A DNA stretch of 64,000 nucleotides from Rhodococcoides trifolii (GCF_014635345.1 NZ_BMCU01000001.1:1054001-1118000), one strand, 5' to 3'. Counted from the stretch's first letter, positions 51,961 through 60,984 are shown. The notes: generated from the sequence alone by a model not told the origin. Translations and numbers: made by a program.

Positions 51961-52866
51961 TCACAGCATGTGAAGCTTGCGGTAGTACACCGCCGCCGGC
52001 TTCGTGACCAGACCGCAATCGCTCAGGAATGCCATCAGGTGCTGGCTCGAGGTGCGCATCATCGCGTGGTGGTGCGCGTTGTTCTTCGCTTCACGCACGG
52101 CCCGCTTGACGTCGAGTCCGGCTGCTTCGTAGACGCCCTTGTTGACCATGTTCGAAACGATGATCTTGGCGGCGATGGCGATGATCAGCGCGCTGCCCTT
52201 GCGGCGGGCGAGGCTGATGCCTTCCATGTTCTCGCGCATCTGGGCGCGAGCGAAGGTCATGTGTCGCGATTCTTCGACGACGTGAATCTTGCTGGTGGTG
52301 CGCACGAGGGGGAGGACGTTCTCGCCGCGCATCCAGTCGCGCTGCATCACGTCGAGCACCTCTTCGGCGACGAGGATGCCGCCGTAGGCGGTCTCGGACG
52401 AGGCGATGGTCTTGAATCCGCGGCCCAGGAAGCGGCTGAACGGGCGGGGGAGGTATCCCTTCACACCCATCTTCTTGCATGCACGGGCAAACATGATCGA
52501 GTGGCGGCACTCGTCGGCGATCTCGGTCAGCGCGAAGTGGAAGTCGGACTTCGACGCGTCCTCGCAGTACTGATCGCGCAACACCATCTGCTGCAGGATC
52601 ATCTCGAACCAGATGCCGGTACTCATGATCGAGCAGACCTCGTGACGCGTCAGCGTGACGCGCTGCTCCTCGGTCATCTCTTTCCAGTACTCGGTCCCGT
52701 AGAGCGTGCTCCACTCGGGATTGAGTCCGTACTGCGCGGGATCGAGGTCGGCGTCCCAATCGACCTCCGTCGACGGGTCGTACGACAGCTTCTCTACCGA
52801 ATCCAGCAACCGGGCGGATACGTCCTCGGTCTCCATGGAGTCGGTCGGGGCGAATGTGCTGGTCAT
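51961..52866 (-). CDS. AurF-like diiron oxygenase
   Basis: Protein of 301 residues from the p-aminobenzoate N-oxygenase (AurF)/ferritin-like diiron family. Iron-binding blocks: TRHEVCSIMSTGIWFEMIL, LTEIADECRHSIMFA (ExxxH-type) and IHVVEESRHMTFAR (EExxRH). Such enzymes oxidise aromatic amines or fatty acids. Its electron source is probably the reductase encoded immediately downstream. The substrate is not determinable. Confidence 0.85.
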   Translation of the reverse strand: MTSTFAPTDSMETEDVSARLLDSVEKLSYDPSTEVDWDADLDPAQYGLNPEWSTLYGTEYWKEMTEEQRVTLTRHEVCSIMSTGIWFEMILQQMVLRDQYCEDASKSDFHFALTEIADECRHSIMFARACKKMGVKGYLPRPFSRFLGRGFKTIASSETAYGGILVAEEVLDVMQRDWMRGENVLPLVRTTSKIHVVEESRHMTFARAQMRENMEGISLARRKGSALIIAIAAKIIVSNMVNKGVYEAAGLDVKRAVREAKNNAHHHAMMRTSSQHLMAFLSDCGLVTKPAAVYYRKLHML

Positions 52867-52935
52867 CGTCTCGGTCCCTTCGTCGCAGTAACTGTGACCG
52901 AGATTATCAGCAACTTGGCGTAACAGACAACCATT

Positions 52936-54318
52936 TCATTTGCGAACCATCTTGCGACGGGGCGTCACGGTCACTTCGAAGCCGCTCGGCATCAGGGTGA
53001 GCCGCTCGTTCAGTTCGAGGCGATACCCGGGATCGGGACGCAGATCGTACCTCTGCAGGATCTTGCCGAGGATCAAAACGGCCTCGTGTACTGCGAACTG
53101 TCGACCGATGCAGGCGCGCTCACCCGTGCCGAACGGTTTGTAGGCGTGTGCGGGCCGAGATCGCACCCGACTGGGTTCGAATCGGTCGGGATCGAACTCG
53201 TCGGTGTTCTCGCCCCACACCGGGTCGCGGTGCAGTCCCGGCAGGAACACCAGTGCCCACTCGCCGGCGCGCATCTCGTACCGGCCGCCGATCGTGGTGT
53301 CTTCTCGGGCCTGCCGCCCGAAGGCCGGGGCCGTCGGCCACAACCGCAAGGTCTCGTCGAGCACCCGCCGCACGTAGCGCAGTTTGGCCACCTGGTCGTA
53401 CGCCGGCCGGTCGACCGATCCCCACACGGAGTCCACCTCCTCCCGCGCCCGAGCCAACACCTCCGGATTCTGCGAGAGGTAGTAGAGCGCCAACGACAGT
53501 GCCCCCGAGGTGGTTTCGTGACCCGCAACCAGGAAGGTCACCAGCTGATACCGGATGTTCTGCTCGTCGATGGCCAGCTCCGGATGGTCCTGAGCCGCGC
53601 GCAGCATCAACTCGAGGAGGTCGTTCGGGTGCGGCTCGGGGGAGACCCGCCGGGTGGCGATGACGTCGTCGACCAGGTCGAGCACGTATTTCTCGTCCGA
53701 CGCGTTCTGCCGTGCTCCCCGGGCGGTGATCATGCGGCCCACCCGACTCTGGGAGAGCAGTCCCGACTTCTGCGCGAACGCCAACGCGCGCACCATCGCG
53801 GAGACGAACGGGTGGACGTCCGAATTCTCGAAGGAGTGGAACCCGTACCCCATCGCGGTGCGGCCGATGGTTTCCAGCGTCAGTCGGGTCATGTCCGCGG
53901 ACACGTCGACGGCATCCTTGTTCGCCCACCACCCCTCCAGTTCGGCGAACACGTCCAGCATGACGTCGTGGTAGGAGTGCATGGCCGACTTGGTGAACGC
54001 GGGGGCCAGCAGAGCGTGTGCCTTGGCCCAGTTGGGTTCCTCGTTGAACGCGGTGAACAGACCGTCCCCGCCGAGGCCGCGTAGAGCGGAGATCGCCGGG
54101 TTCACGTACTTGGAGAAGCGCTTCTCGTCGCACAGCTCGCCCGCAAGGTCTGCACCCGAGACGATGACGACTCGCTGACCCAGAATTTTGCGCTCGAAGA
54201 TCGGTCCCAGTTCGGAGGCGTAGCGAAGCGAATCGCGCACGGCCGTCGTCTGCGAGGCGCCGATGACGTCGCCCACCAGAGGCAGGCGGCGAGGTGGGTG
54301 GGGCAGCGTCGTGGTCAC
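52936..54318 (-). CDS. Cytochrome P450, CYP102 (P450-BM3 heme-domain)-like, stand-alone
   Basis: Heme monooxygenase of 460 residues. I-helix AGHETTSGALS, ExxR ETLR, heme loop FGTGERACIGRQFAVHEA with Cys403. Blocks such as ELCDEKRFSKYVNPAI, GDGLFTAFNEEPNWAKAHALLAPAF and LTLMPSGFEVTVTPRR track the P450-BM3 heme domain closely, a fatty-acid hydroxylase, but the C-terminal reductase is absent. It is divergent from a TetR gene, as P450-BM3 is from BM3R1-type control. Confidence 0.92.
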   Translation of the reverse strand: MTTTLPHPPRRLPLVGDVIGASQTTAVRDSLRYASELGPIFERKILGQRVVIVSGADLAGELCDEKRFSKYVNPAISALRGLGGDGLFTAFNEEPNWAKAHALLAPAFTKSAMHSYHDVMLDVFAELEGWWANKDAVDVSADMTRLTLETIGRTAMGYGFHSFENSDVHPFVSAMVRALAFAQKSGLLSQSRVGRMITARGARQNASDEKYVLDLVDDVIATRRVSPEPHPNDLLELMLRAAQDHPELAIDEQNIRYQLVTFLVAGHETTSGALSLALYYLSQNPEVLARAREEVDSVWGSVDRPAYDQVAKLRYVRRVLDETLRLWPTAPAFGRQAREDTTIGGRYEMRAGEWALVFLPGLHRDPVWGENTDEFDPDRFEPSRVRSRPAHAYKPFGTGERACIGRQFAVHEAVLILGKILQRYDLRPDPGYRLELNERLTLMPSGFEVTVTPRRKMVRK

Positions 54319-54327
54319 AGGACCTCC

Positions 54328-54384
54328 TGTTGAACTCGTGTGCAGTAAGACGAACCTACGCCTTGTTGAACTCGTGTCAAGTAA
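54328..54384. promoter_or_regulatory. Duplicated operator between P450 and TetR genes
   Basis: TGTTGAACTCGTGT followed by two bases and AGTAA occurs twice, at 54328-54348 and 54364-54384, spaced by 36 bp. The copy nearer the TetR start sits 15 bp upstream of its ATG and the other 10 bp upstream of the P450 start, so one site covers each divergent promoter. Probable TetR binding sites for joint control. Confidence 0.72.
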
Positions 54385-54398
54385 AGTCGGCAGGACCC

Positions 54399-55001
54399 AT
54401 GACGCGACAACGACTCACGCCCGACGAGCGACGCACACAGCTGCTCACCATCGGCGCGCAGCTGTTCTCGGAGCGCCCCTACGAGGACGTGTGGATCGAG
54501 GAAGTCGCCGAACGTGCGGGCGTCTCGCGCGGGCTGATGTACCACTATTTTTCGTCCAAACGGGACTTCTTCGCCGCCATCGTCAGGGTTGCCGTGGACC
54601 GGATCCTCCGTGACACCGAGCCGGATCCTGCTCTGCCCGTGCAGGATCAGATCACCCACGGACTCGACGCGTACCTGACGTTCGTCCGCGAGAACCAACC
54701 GAGCGTCCGCGCCCTCAACCGCGGCGAACTCTCTGCCGACACCGAGATCAGAGACATGGTCGACGCCGAACTCGCCGAACAGCAGCGACGCATCCTGGTT
54801 GCCCTGGGATCGGGGCCGGGGCAGGACGCCGTGCTCGAGGCATCGATCCACGGATGGATCGCCTTCGTGCGCGCCGTCGTCGTCGACTGGATCGAGACCG
54901 ACGCACTCACCGAGGACCAGGTCCGCGACCTGTGTCTGCGCGCTCTGAACGGACTCATCGGCACCGGGTCGATCGACACCGTGGATGTCGGTGCGTCGTG
55001 A
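54399..55001 (+). CDS. TetR-family transcriptional regulator
   Basis: Repressor of 200 residues: N-terminal HTH (QLLTIGAQLFSERPYEDVWIEEVAERAGVSRGLMYHYFSSKRDFF) and an all-helical ligand domain. ATG at 54399 (MTRQRLTPDERRTQ) starts exactly at the family N-terminus; the longer frame from 54294 would read through the operators. Divergent from the P450. Fatty acids or other P450 substrates are plausible inducers, by analogy with BM3R1. Confidence 0.9.
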   Translation: MTRQRLTPDERRTQLLTIGAQLFSERPYEDVWIEEVAERAGVSRGLMYHYFSSKRDFFAAIVRVAVDRILRDTEPDPALPVQDQITHGLDAYLTFVRENQPSVRALNRGELSADTEIRDMVDAELAEQQRRILVALGSGPGQDAVLEASIHGWIAFVRAVVVDWIETDALTEDQVRDLCLRALNGLIGTGSIDTVDVGAS

Positions 55002-55014
55002 CAGCATCACGCGC

Positions 55015-55542
55015 ATGATCACGACCTGGCCCGCCCACTGGCCGGCGGAGGCGCGGCACATCGCCCGAGCGGTGTCGACGGCGCTCGATGCAGTGCAGGA
55101 CGACGACGCCGACGCATTCGCCGAGGCCACCGCCGAACTCGCTGAGCTTCCGTACGGTCACGCCGAGGCGGTGCACTCGGCCATCATCCGCAACCTGCTC
55201 GAAGACACCCACGCGGGCGGGCTCTCCGGTGAGGACGCGCAGGCGCTCGTGCTCGACGTCGTTGCTGCACATCAGGATTGGGACGAGTCCCTCGACCGCA
55301 CCGCGCTCATCATGGTTGTTCTCGGTGCGCTGGGCGTCGACATCGACCCCGGCTTCTTCGCCGGCGACAACCAGGACCCCGAGGACCTGCCCGAGATTCC
55401 CCGCCTCACCGCCACGGACAGTGCGCGTCACTCGAGCCTCGTCATCGAGAGCCTGCTGACGAAGATCGAGAGCACCGCCGCGCCCTACATCCGCTCGGCG
55501 ATCGAGGAGATCGCGCGGGCCGAGACGGTCGAGATGCCGTGA
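55015..55542 (+). CDS. Conserved hypothetical protein, acidic helical
   Basis: Protein of 175 residues with no recognised family. It is acidic and mostly helical, with repeated Asp/Glu-rich turns (DDDADAFAEATAELAELP, DNQDPEDLPEIP) and no membrane segment or Cys. ATG at 55015 or at 54985 (inside the TetR gene) could start it; neither has a strong ribosome site. It lies 13 bp after the TetR gene and may be cotranscribed with it. Confidence 0.6.
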   Translation: MITTWPAHWPAEARHIARAVSTALDAVQDDDADAFAEATAELAELPYGHAEAVHSAIIRNLLEDTHAGGLSGEDAQALVLDVVAAHQDWDESLDRTALIMVVLGALGVDIDPGFFAGDNQDPEDLPEIPRLTATDSARHSSLVIESLLTKIESTAAPYIRSAIEEIARAETVEMP

Positions 55543-55656
55543 CGGTGTGAACGGATCCAGACCGGTTGTGAAGGATTTGCCGTGGCTAGCGCGGTCGATG
55601 CTTCACAAGCGGACCGCGCCCATCACCCGATTGACCAACGTTCCCGGGCAGTACAC

Positions 55657-56082
55657 CTAAAGGAACTGCCCCTTCACGAACCCGGCCAGGATCACGGCCA
55701 ACCCGCCGACCTCGCCGACGATCAGCGCCACCATGAATGCGTGGGTGCCGCGGACCGGATGCCGGAACTGGTTGTCGGTGTCGCGAAGAATCCCGTGCAC
55801 CACGTATCCGACGATCGCTCCCGCGAAGAACGCGATCACCACCAGGGCCGCCGTCAAGTCGACCGCCGCCGGCCAGGCGCTGAACTGCACCAGCGCCGCA
55901 AGAACGAGCGTCGCAAACGAATACATCAGCGCAGCCCGGTGCGCGATGTCGACATACGCGTGCGCTTGCGCCGTCTCGGAGGTCGCCATCTGCTGGTACT
56001 TCCAGATGCCGAGCACCAGCGCCCAGAGCAGTATCAGCCCCGACAGCAGCAGAACGACCTTGGTGTCGATGCCCAGCTCCAT
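55657..56082 (-). CDS. Four-helix membrane protein, unknown function
   Basis: Protein of 141 residues with four hydrophobic segments (VVLLLSGLILLWALVLGIW, MYSFATLVLAALVQF, TAALVVIAFFAGAIVGYVV, ALIVGEVGGLAVILAGFV). No family recognised. ATG at 56082 (MELGID) is chosen; an ATG at 56103 would add MGGYGNP and would share its CATG with the start of the divergent phosphoribosyltransferase gene. Confidence 0.7.
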   Translation of the reverse strand: MELGIDTKVVLLLSGLILLWALVLGIWKYQQMATSETAQAHAYVDIAHRAALMYSFATLVLAALVQFSAWPAAVDLTAALVVIAFFAGAIVGYVVHGILRDTDNQFRHPVRGTHAFMVALIVGEVGGLAVILAGFVKGQFL

Positions 56083-56101
56083 CGGGTTACCGTATCCACC
56101 C

Positions 56102-56578
56102 ATGCGCGAAGTGCTCACATGGGAACTGTTCGGTACGGCCTCGCGGGAGCTCGCACAGTCCATCGTCGACAGTGGATTCCGCCCTGACATCGTGATCGCC
56201 ATCGCGCGTGGAGGCCTGCTTCCGGCCGGTGCGATCGCGTACGCGATGGGCGTCAAAGCCGCCGGCACGCTCAACGTCGAGTTCTACAGCGACATCGAGG
56301 AGACGCTTCCCGACCCGGTCGTGCTCGAACCGCTCCTCGATACGAACGCGATCAAGAACAAGAAACTGCTCGTGGTCGACGACGTCGCCGACTCCGGGCG
56401 CACCCTCGCCCTCGTGGTCGACTTGTTGCGTGAGCACACCGACGAGATCCGGTCGGCCGTCATCTACACCAAGCCTGCGTCCGTCATCGCGCCCGACTAT
56501 TCCTGGCGCGAGACGGATCTCTGGATCAACTTTCCGTGGTCGACGTTGCCGGAGATCGAGGCTGTCAGCCGACCCTGA
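56102..56578 (+). CDS. Phosphoribosyltransferase family protein
   Basis: Protein of 158 residues with the type I PRTase fold: PDIVIAIARGGLLPAGAIAYAMG and the PRPP-binding loop KLLVVDDVADSGRTLALVV. Size and the WINFPW ending resemble xanthine/hypoxanthine-like PRTases of actinobacteria. ATG at 56102 (MREVLTWELFG) matches the family start; earlier frame is antisense to the membrane protein. Base specificity not determinable. Confidence 0.85.
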   Translation: MREVLTWELFGTASRELAQSIVDSGFRPDIVIAIARGGLLPAGAIAYAMGVKAAGTLNVEFYSDIEETLPDPVVLEPLLDTNAIKNKKLLVVDDVADSGRTLALVVDLLREHTDEIRSAVIYTKPASVIAPDYSWRETDLWINFPWSTLPEIEAVSRP

Positions 56579-57587
56579 TCAGCACCTTCCCCGTCACCCC
56601 GTCCTCCACGGCCTGGTGCGCCGCCGCGGTGTCGGCCAGCGAGAACTCGTGCAGCGGAAGCCCACTCGATTCGCCGACAGTCAACGCCCCCGCTGCCACG
56701 GCGGCCGCGACGTCTTCTTTCGCGGCCTCGAGCGCCACCGAACCGACGGTGTACAGCAGAACGAACTGAAACCTGGTGTTGAGCACCATGTTCGGTCGGA
56801 TGTCGACGGTGAAGGTGTCGCCACCGTTGTTCGCGTAGATCGCCACGACGCCGCGGGTGGCCAGTACAGCCGCGTTCAGCTCGGCGTTCTGGCTCGGTGC
56901 TACCTCGACCACCAGGTCGACTCCGTTCGGCGCGATCTCGCGAATGCGGGCCGCGGCGTCCTCGGTCTTGTAGTTCACCACGTGATGGGCACCCGCCGAC
57001 GTCGCGAGCGCACCCTTCTCCGGGCCACTGACGGTGGTGATCACCGTGGCGCCCGACCAGACGGCCAGCTCGATCGCGGAATGGCCGACCGCTCCTGCTC
57101 CGCCGGCGACGAGCACCGTCTTGCCGTCCAAGGCGCCGGGATGCAGGCGTGACGGCCCGTCCTCTGACACCGTCAGAGCGCGATGCGCGGTCACTGCGGG
57201 GACGCCGAGGGATGCGCCGAGTTCGAAGCTCGCCTCGTCGGGCAGTCGCACGACACGCTCTGCCGGAACCACCGTGAACTCTTGCGCGGTTCCGGTGGGC
57301 CGCTCGTGCTGAGCGAGCAGCAACCACACCCGGTCGCCGACACCGAGGCCCGAAACCTCGTCGCCGACAGCGTCCACCGTTCCGGCGGCGTCCTGGCCGG
57401 GAACGACCTCGTCGAACGCCGGCTTCTGGCCGGGGCCTGCACCGGTGCGCGACTTCCAGTCGGTCGGGTTGACCCCCGCGACGGCAATACGCACTCGAAC
57501 TTCACCCGCGCCCGGTTCGCCCGGTTCCCGATCCACCAAGGTCAGTACGGAGGGATCGCCGGTCTCGGAGTAGATGATTGCCTTCAT
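56565..57587 (-). CDS. NADPH:quinone oxidoreductase (MDR family)
   Basis: Medium-chain dehydrogenase/reductase of 340 residues, zeta-crystallin-like: AVAGVNPTDWKSRTG, FDEVVPGQDAAGTVDAVG, and the Rossmann motif TVLVAGGAGAVGHSAIELA. No zinc-binding Cys set, as in quinone reductases. ATG at 57587 (MKAIIYSETG) is the family start; the frame that continues to 58634 is antisense to the next gene. The 3' end overlaps the convergent PRTase by 14 bp. Confidence 0.9.
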   Translation of the reverse strand: MKAIIYSETGDPSVLTLVDREPGEPGAGEVRVRIAVAGVNPTDWKSRTGAGPGQKPAFDEVVPGQDAAGTVDAVGDEVSGLGVGDRVWLLLAQHERPTGTAQEFTVVPAERVVRLPDEASFELGASLGVPAVTAHRALTVSEDGPSRLHPGALDGKTVLVAGGAGAVGHSAIELAVWSGATVITTVSGPEKGALATSAGAHHVVNYKTEDAAARIREIAPNGVDLVVEVAPSQNAELNAAVLATRGVVAIYANNGGDTFTVDIRPNMVLNTRFQFVLLYTVGSVALEAAKEDVAAAVAAGALTVGESSGLPLHEFSLADTAAAHQAVEDGVTGKVLIRVG

Positions 57588-57653
57588 ATCAAGGCCAACA
57601 AGGACCGGGCAGTTCTCTGTTCCCCGGCGCGATTCTCTGTTTGACTCGGCTGC

Positions 57654-58412
57654 ATGCTGCTCCGGTCGCGACTGGTGAACTCGGCCGTCGCCTTTGCCCT
57701 CGCGTGCCTGGTGATGATCACCCTGCACGAGCTCGCGCACGCCGCGGTGGCGCTCCTGCAGGGAAACAGTCCGACGCTCGGCGCGTTCAGCGTCGACCCG
57801 CACGCCACCACCGACGGCGAACGCATCGCTACGGCTCTCGGCGGCCCGCTCTTCAGCCTGGTCAGCGGCGTCGTGGTGCTGACCCTGCCGACCTCTCGGC
57901 TCCCTGCGTTCTGGGGCCTGGCCGTGTTGTGGTTCGGGTTGCTGAGCGTCCAGGAGTTCTCCGGCTATCTGATCACCGGTCCGTTCGCGGGCGTCGGCGA
58001 CATCGGTCAGGCGCTCGAACTCTCGAACGCACCGGCCTATGTCGGGTGGATCGGATTCGTCGTCGGGTGGGCCATCACCTACGTCGTCGGCCGCATCGCG
58101 GTCCGTCGGCTGATCACCTTCACCGACTCGGACACCGCACTTGCACCGCAGCTTCGTGAGCTGGGTCTGTTCGCGTGGCTCACGGGCGTGGTGATCGTGC
58201 TGATTCTCAGCCTCGGTCTGTTCGACGGCGGTGGCGACGGCCCGTTCGAGGCTCTGGGGCTGATCGCGTCGGGCATCTTCTTGATCTTCGTACGGTTGTT
58301 CATGACCGAGGGGATGCGCTCGTCCGGGGCGCCCGTCCGTTTCGGCGTTCCTGCCGTCGGAATGGTCGCTCTGATCGTCGTCGCACTGGCACGACAAATT
58401 CTCTTCCGCTAG
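57654..58412 (+). CDS. M50-like membrane metallopeptidase
   Basis: Membrane protein of 252 residues with about six helices. HELAH within the first helix (VMITLHELAHAAVALLQG) is the zinc HExxH of site-2-type intramembrane proteases; ALGGPLFSLVSG is the NPDG-region counterpart but lacks a clear Asp ligand motif, so activity is uncertain. Divergent from the quinone reductase by 66 bp. Confidence 0.7.
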   Translation: MLLRSRLVNSAVAFALACLVMITLHELAHAAVALLQGNSPTLGAFSVDPHATTDGERIATALGGPLFSLVSGVVVLTLPTSRLPAFWGLAVLWFGLLSVQEFSGYLITGPFAGVGDIGQALELSNAPAYVGWIGFVVGWAITYVVGRIAVRRLITFTDSDTALAPQLRELGLFAWLTGVVIVLILSLGLFDGGGDGPFEALGLIASGIFLIFVRLFMTEGMRSSGAPVRFGVPAVGMVALIVVALARQILFR

Positions 58413-58458
58413 CGGCAAATTCACCGGCCGTTCATCCCGGTCGCCATACACTCGGCCC

Positions 58459-60084
58459 ATGTCCGACCATTCCCTGTCCCGCCGCGGCTTCCTCCGCACC
58501 TCTTCGATCGCAGCGGGTGTGGGTGTCGTCGCGACGCTTCCCGCTCGGGCCAACGCCGCCGGTGCGGTGTTCCGGCACGGAGTGGCGTCCGGCGACCCGA
58601 CTCCCGATGCCGTCATCCTGTGGACCCGCCTCACCCCGACCGACGACGCTATCCCCGGCTCGGGTCAGGGCCCGGACGCTGCGGTCGGGTGGGCGGTCTC
58701 CACCAACGCTGCGATGTCGTCGACCGTGGCGTCGGGGACCGTCACCGCATCCGCGGCGTCGGACCACACCGTGAAGATAGACGTCGACGGCCTGTTGCCG
58801 GACACCACGTACTTCTACCGGTTCACCGCCGTCGGGCAGAGTTCGCCGGTCGGCACCACGCATACCGCGCCGGCCGACGACGCCGATGTCGAGCAGATGC
58901 GTTTCGGCGTGGTGTCGTGCTCGAACTGGGAGTCGGGGTATTTCGGGGCGTATCGCCATCTGGCGCAGCGCACGGATCTGGACGCGATCATCCACCTCGG
59001 CGATTACATCTACGAGTACAAGACGGGCGGCTTCGCCGGGAAGTACGGCGTCATCCGCACGCACGATCCGGTGCACGAGATCGTCACCCTCGCCGACTAC
59101 CGAATCAGGCACGCGCAGTACAAGACCGACCCCGATCTACAGGCTGCGCACCTCGGTGTCCCGTGGATCTGCACGTGGGACGACCACGAATCCGCCAACG
59201 ATGCGTACGACGGCGGCGCGGAGAATCATCAGCCGGCCACCGAGGGCGACTGGGCCACGCGCAAGGCCAATTCGGTTCAGGCGTACTACGAGTGGATGCC
59301 CGTCCGCGCGGCCGGGTCCTCGACCAACCGGCATCTCTACCGCCGGCTGCGGTTCGGGACGCTCATGGAGCTGTCGATGCTCGACCTGCGGACGTACCGG
59401 TCGAAGCAGGTGATGCCGTACCAGGGGCGTGAGGTCGATTCGCCCAACCGCACCATCACGGGCGCCGAGCAGATGAGTTGGCTGACAGGCGGTTTGGTGT
59501 CCTCGCCGACGCAGTGGAAGATCGTCGGCAACCCGGTGATGATCACCCCGACGCTGATCCCGCCGCTCGACCCGCAGACCACCGAGGCGCTCACGCAGTT
59601 GCTCGGCCTGCCCGCGGCGGGGGTGTCCTACAACGCCGATCCGTGGGACGGGTACACCGCGGACCGCGCCCGGTTGCTCGATGCGTTGCGTACCAACAAC
59701 ATCGACAACACGGTGTTCATCACCGGCGACATCCACTCGTCCTGGGCGTGCGATCTGCCCGTCGACGCGGCCAACTATCCTGCGGCCGGAACCGTCGCGA
59801 CCGAGTTGGTCGTCACGTCCGTGACCTCGTCGAACATCGACGATCTGACCAAGACTCCGGAACACACCGTGGGGCGGGTGGCGGAGGAAGCGTTCAAGGC
59901 CCTCAACCATCACGTGAAGTACGTCGACCTCGACACGCACGGCTACGGGGTGTTCGAGGTGTCGAAAACCGCTGCCCGGATGGACCATTGGTACCTCACG
60001 GCGAAGGAGGATCCGAACTCCGGCATCTACCTCGGTGCCAGCTACCGGGTGGAGTCGGGCTCGCAGCGGGTGACGCCGGCATAG
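58459..60084 (+). CDS. phoD: Alkaline phosphatase PhoD, Tat-exported
   Basis: Secreted phosphodiesterase/phosphatase of 541 residues. Twin-arginine signal SRRGFLRTSSIAAG with a cleavage zone near ANA. Catalytic blocks: VSCSNWESGYFGAYRHLA, IHLGDYIYEY, CTWDDHESAN, and FITGDIHSSW, covering the Fe/Ca-binding residues of PhoD. It releases phosphate from organic esters outside the cell. A perfect hairpin terminator follows. Confidence 0.94.
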   Translation: MSDHSLSRRGFLRTSSIAAGVGVVATLPARANAAGAVFRHGVASGDPTPDAVILWTRLTPTDDAIPGSGQGPDAAVGWAVSTNAAMSSTVASGTVTASAASDHTVKIDVDGLLPDTTYFYRFTAVGQSSPVGTTHTAPADDADVEQMRFGVVSCSNWESGYFGAYRHLAQRTDLDAIIHLGDYIYEYKTGGFAGKYGVIRTHDPVHEIVTLADYRIRHAQYKTDPDLQAAHLGVPWICTWDDHESANDAYDGGAENHQPATEGDWATRKANSVQAYYEWMPVRAAGSSTNRHLYRRLRFGTLMELSMLDLRTYRSKQVMPYQGREVDSPNRTITGAEQMSWLTGGLVSSPTQWKIVGNPVMITPTLIPPLDPQTTEALTQLLGLPAAGVSYNADPWDGYTADRARLLDALRTNNIDNTVFITGDIHSSWACDLPVDAANYPAAGTVATELVVTSVTSSNIDDLTKTPEHTVGRVAEEAFKALNHHVKYVDLDTHGYGVFEVSKTAARMDHWYLTAKEDPNSGIYLGASYRVESGSQRVTPA

Positions 60085-60096
60085 GCACTGCGTGCT

Positions 60097-60138
60097 CGGG
60101 CGTGAAAAAGAGTCCCCCAGCACTCTTTTTCACGCCCG
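60097..60138. terminator. Bidirectional hairpin terminator, family member 3
   Basis: CGGGCGTGAAAAAGAGT and ACTCTTTTTCACGCCCG form a 17-bp perfect stem with an 8-nt loop CCCCCAGC, between convergent phoD and hydrolase genes. The hydrolase stop codon lies inside the right arm. Compared with 27683-27722 the one arm base that differs (T to C) is compensated on the other arm. Confidence 0.88.
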
Positions 60139-60984
60139 TGTGCGAAGCGCCTCCACGATGTGCCCCCGCACCATCTCCCACGCCGGGGACCGCGGATCCG
60201 CGAGCTCCCCGTGTCCGGCGCTCTGGATCACCCGGACGGTCGCGGGATCGCCGAGCCGCGTCGCGGCGGCGACGTAGTTCAGGCTCTGGCGCACCGAGAC
60301 GGTTCGGTCCGCTTCACCGTGAAACGCGGTGAGCGGCAACCCGATCGGAAGGTGATCGATGGGGGAGGCGATGCGGTATCGGTCGGGCACCTCGTCCGGT
60401 CCGCCGCCGAGCAGGCCGCGCAGAAACTGGTCCTTTCCGTTCGTCACGGCGAGCATCAGGTCGAACACCCCGGCCATCGTCGTCGCACCGTGAATCCGCA
60501 CGGACGGGTTCGCGCCCGGCGCCCCGGGGCCGAAGGTGTGGCGTCCGGCCAGCCACGCCGCGAGGTGCCCGCCCGCGGAGTGCCCGGCCACGTGCACGCG
60601 ATCGAGGTCGAGCCGTCCACCCGACTGCGCCTGCACCCGCGTCGGCAGCGCTTCGGTTGCGTCGTCGACGTCGGCCAAGGTCATGGGCCACCCACCGGTG
60701 CCGCCGACGCGTCGGTACTCGATGTTCCACACCGCGATCCCGCTGCGCACCAACGATTGTGCCAGCAGGCCCGTGTAATCCAGGTCGTACTTCTGCAACC
60801 ATCCGCCGCCGTGGATCATCACCACGACAGGCAACGAGGAACCGGTGTGCGGCAGATACAGATCGCCGAACTGCGACGGGTCCGCCCCGTACCGAATGCG
60901 AAGGGGATAGCGAACGGGTGCGTCGGCCGCAACGCCGAGGGCTACCAGAACTGCCGCAGCCCCGAATGCGCGACGATTCAACAC
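60130..60984 (-). CDS. Alpha/beta hydrolase, secreted esterase/lipase (HSL-like)
   Basis: Serine hydrolase of 284 residues. Signal-like N-terminus (RRAFGAAAVLVALGVAADA), oxyanion motif IHGGGW, nucleophile Ser in AGHSAGGHLAAWLAG, Asp region HGEADRTVS and His in QSAGHGELADP. The HGGGW form matches BD-FAE/kynurenine formamidase-like esterases. Its stop codon sits in the shared terminator with phoD. Substrate unknown. Confidence 0.87.
   Translation of the reverse strand: MLNRRAFGAAAVLVALGVAADAPVRYPLRIRYGADPSQFGDLYLPHTGSSLPVVVMIHGGGWLQKYDLDYTGLLAQSLVRSGIAVWNIEYRRVGGTGGWPMTLADVDDATEALPTRVQAQSGGRLDLDRVHVAGHSAGGHLAAWLAGRHTFGPGAPGANPSVRIHGATTMAGVFDLMLAVTNGKDQFLRGLLGGGPDEVPDRYRIASPIDHLPIGLPLTAFHGEADRTVSVRQSLNYVAAATRLGDPATVRVIQSAGHGELADPRSPAWEMVRGHIVEALRTRA

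Noticed and set aside
52936-54318. Full P450-BM3 type fusion
   Set aside because: The chain ends after the heme domain at 460 residues, and no FMN/FAD reductase domain follows.
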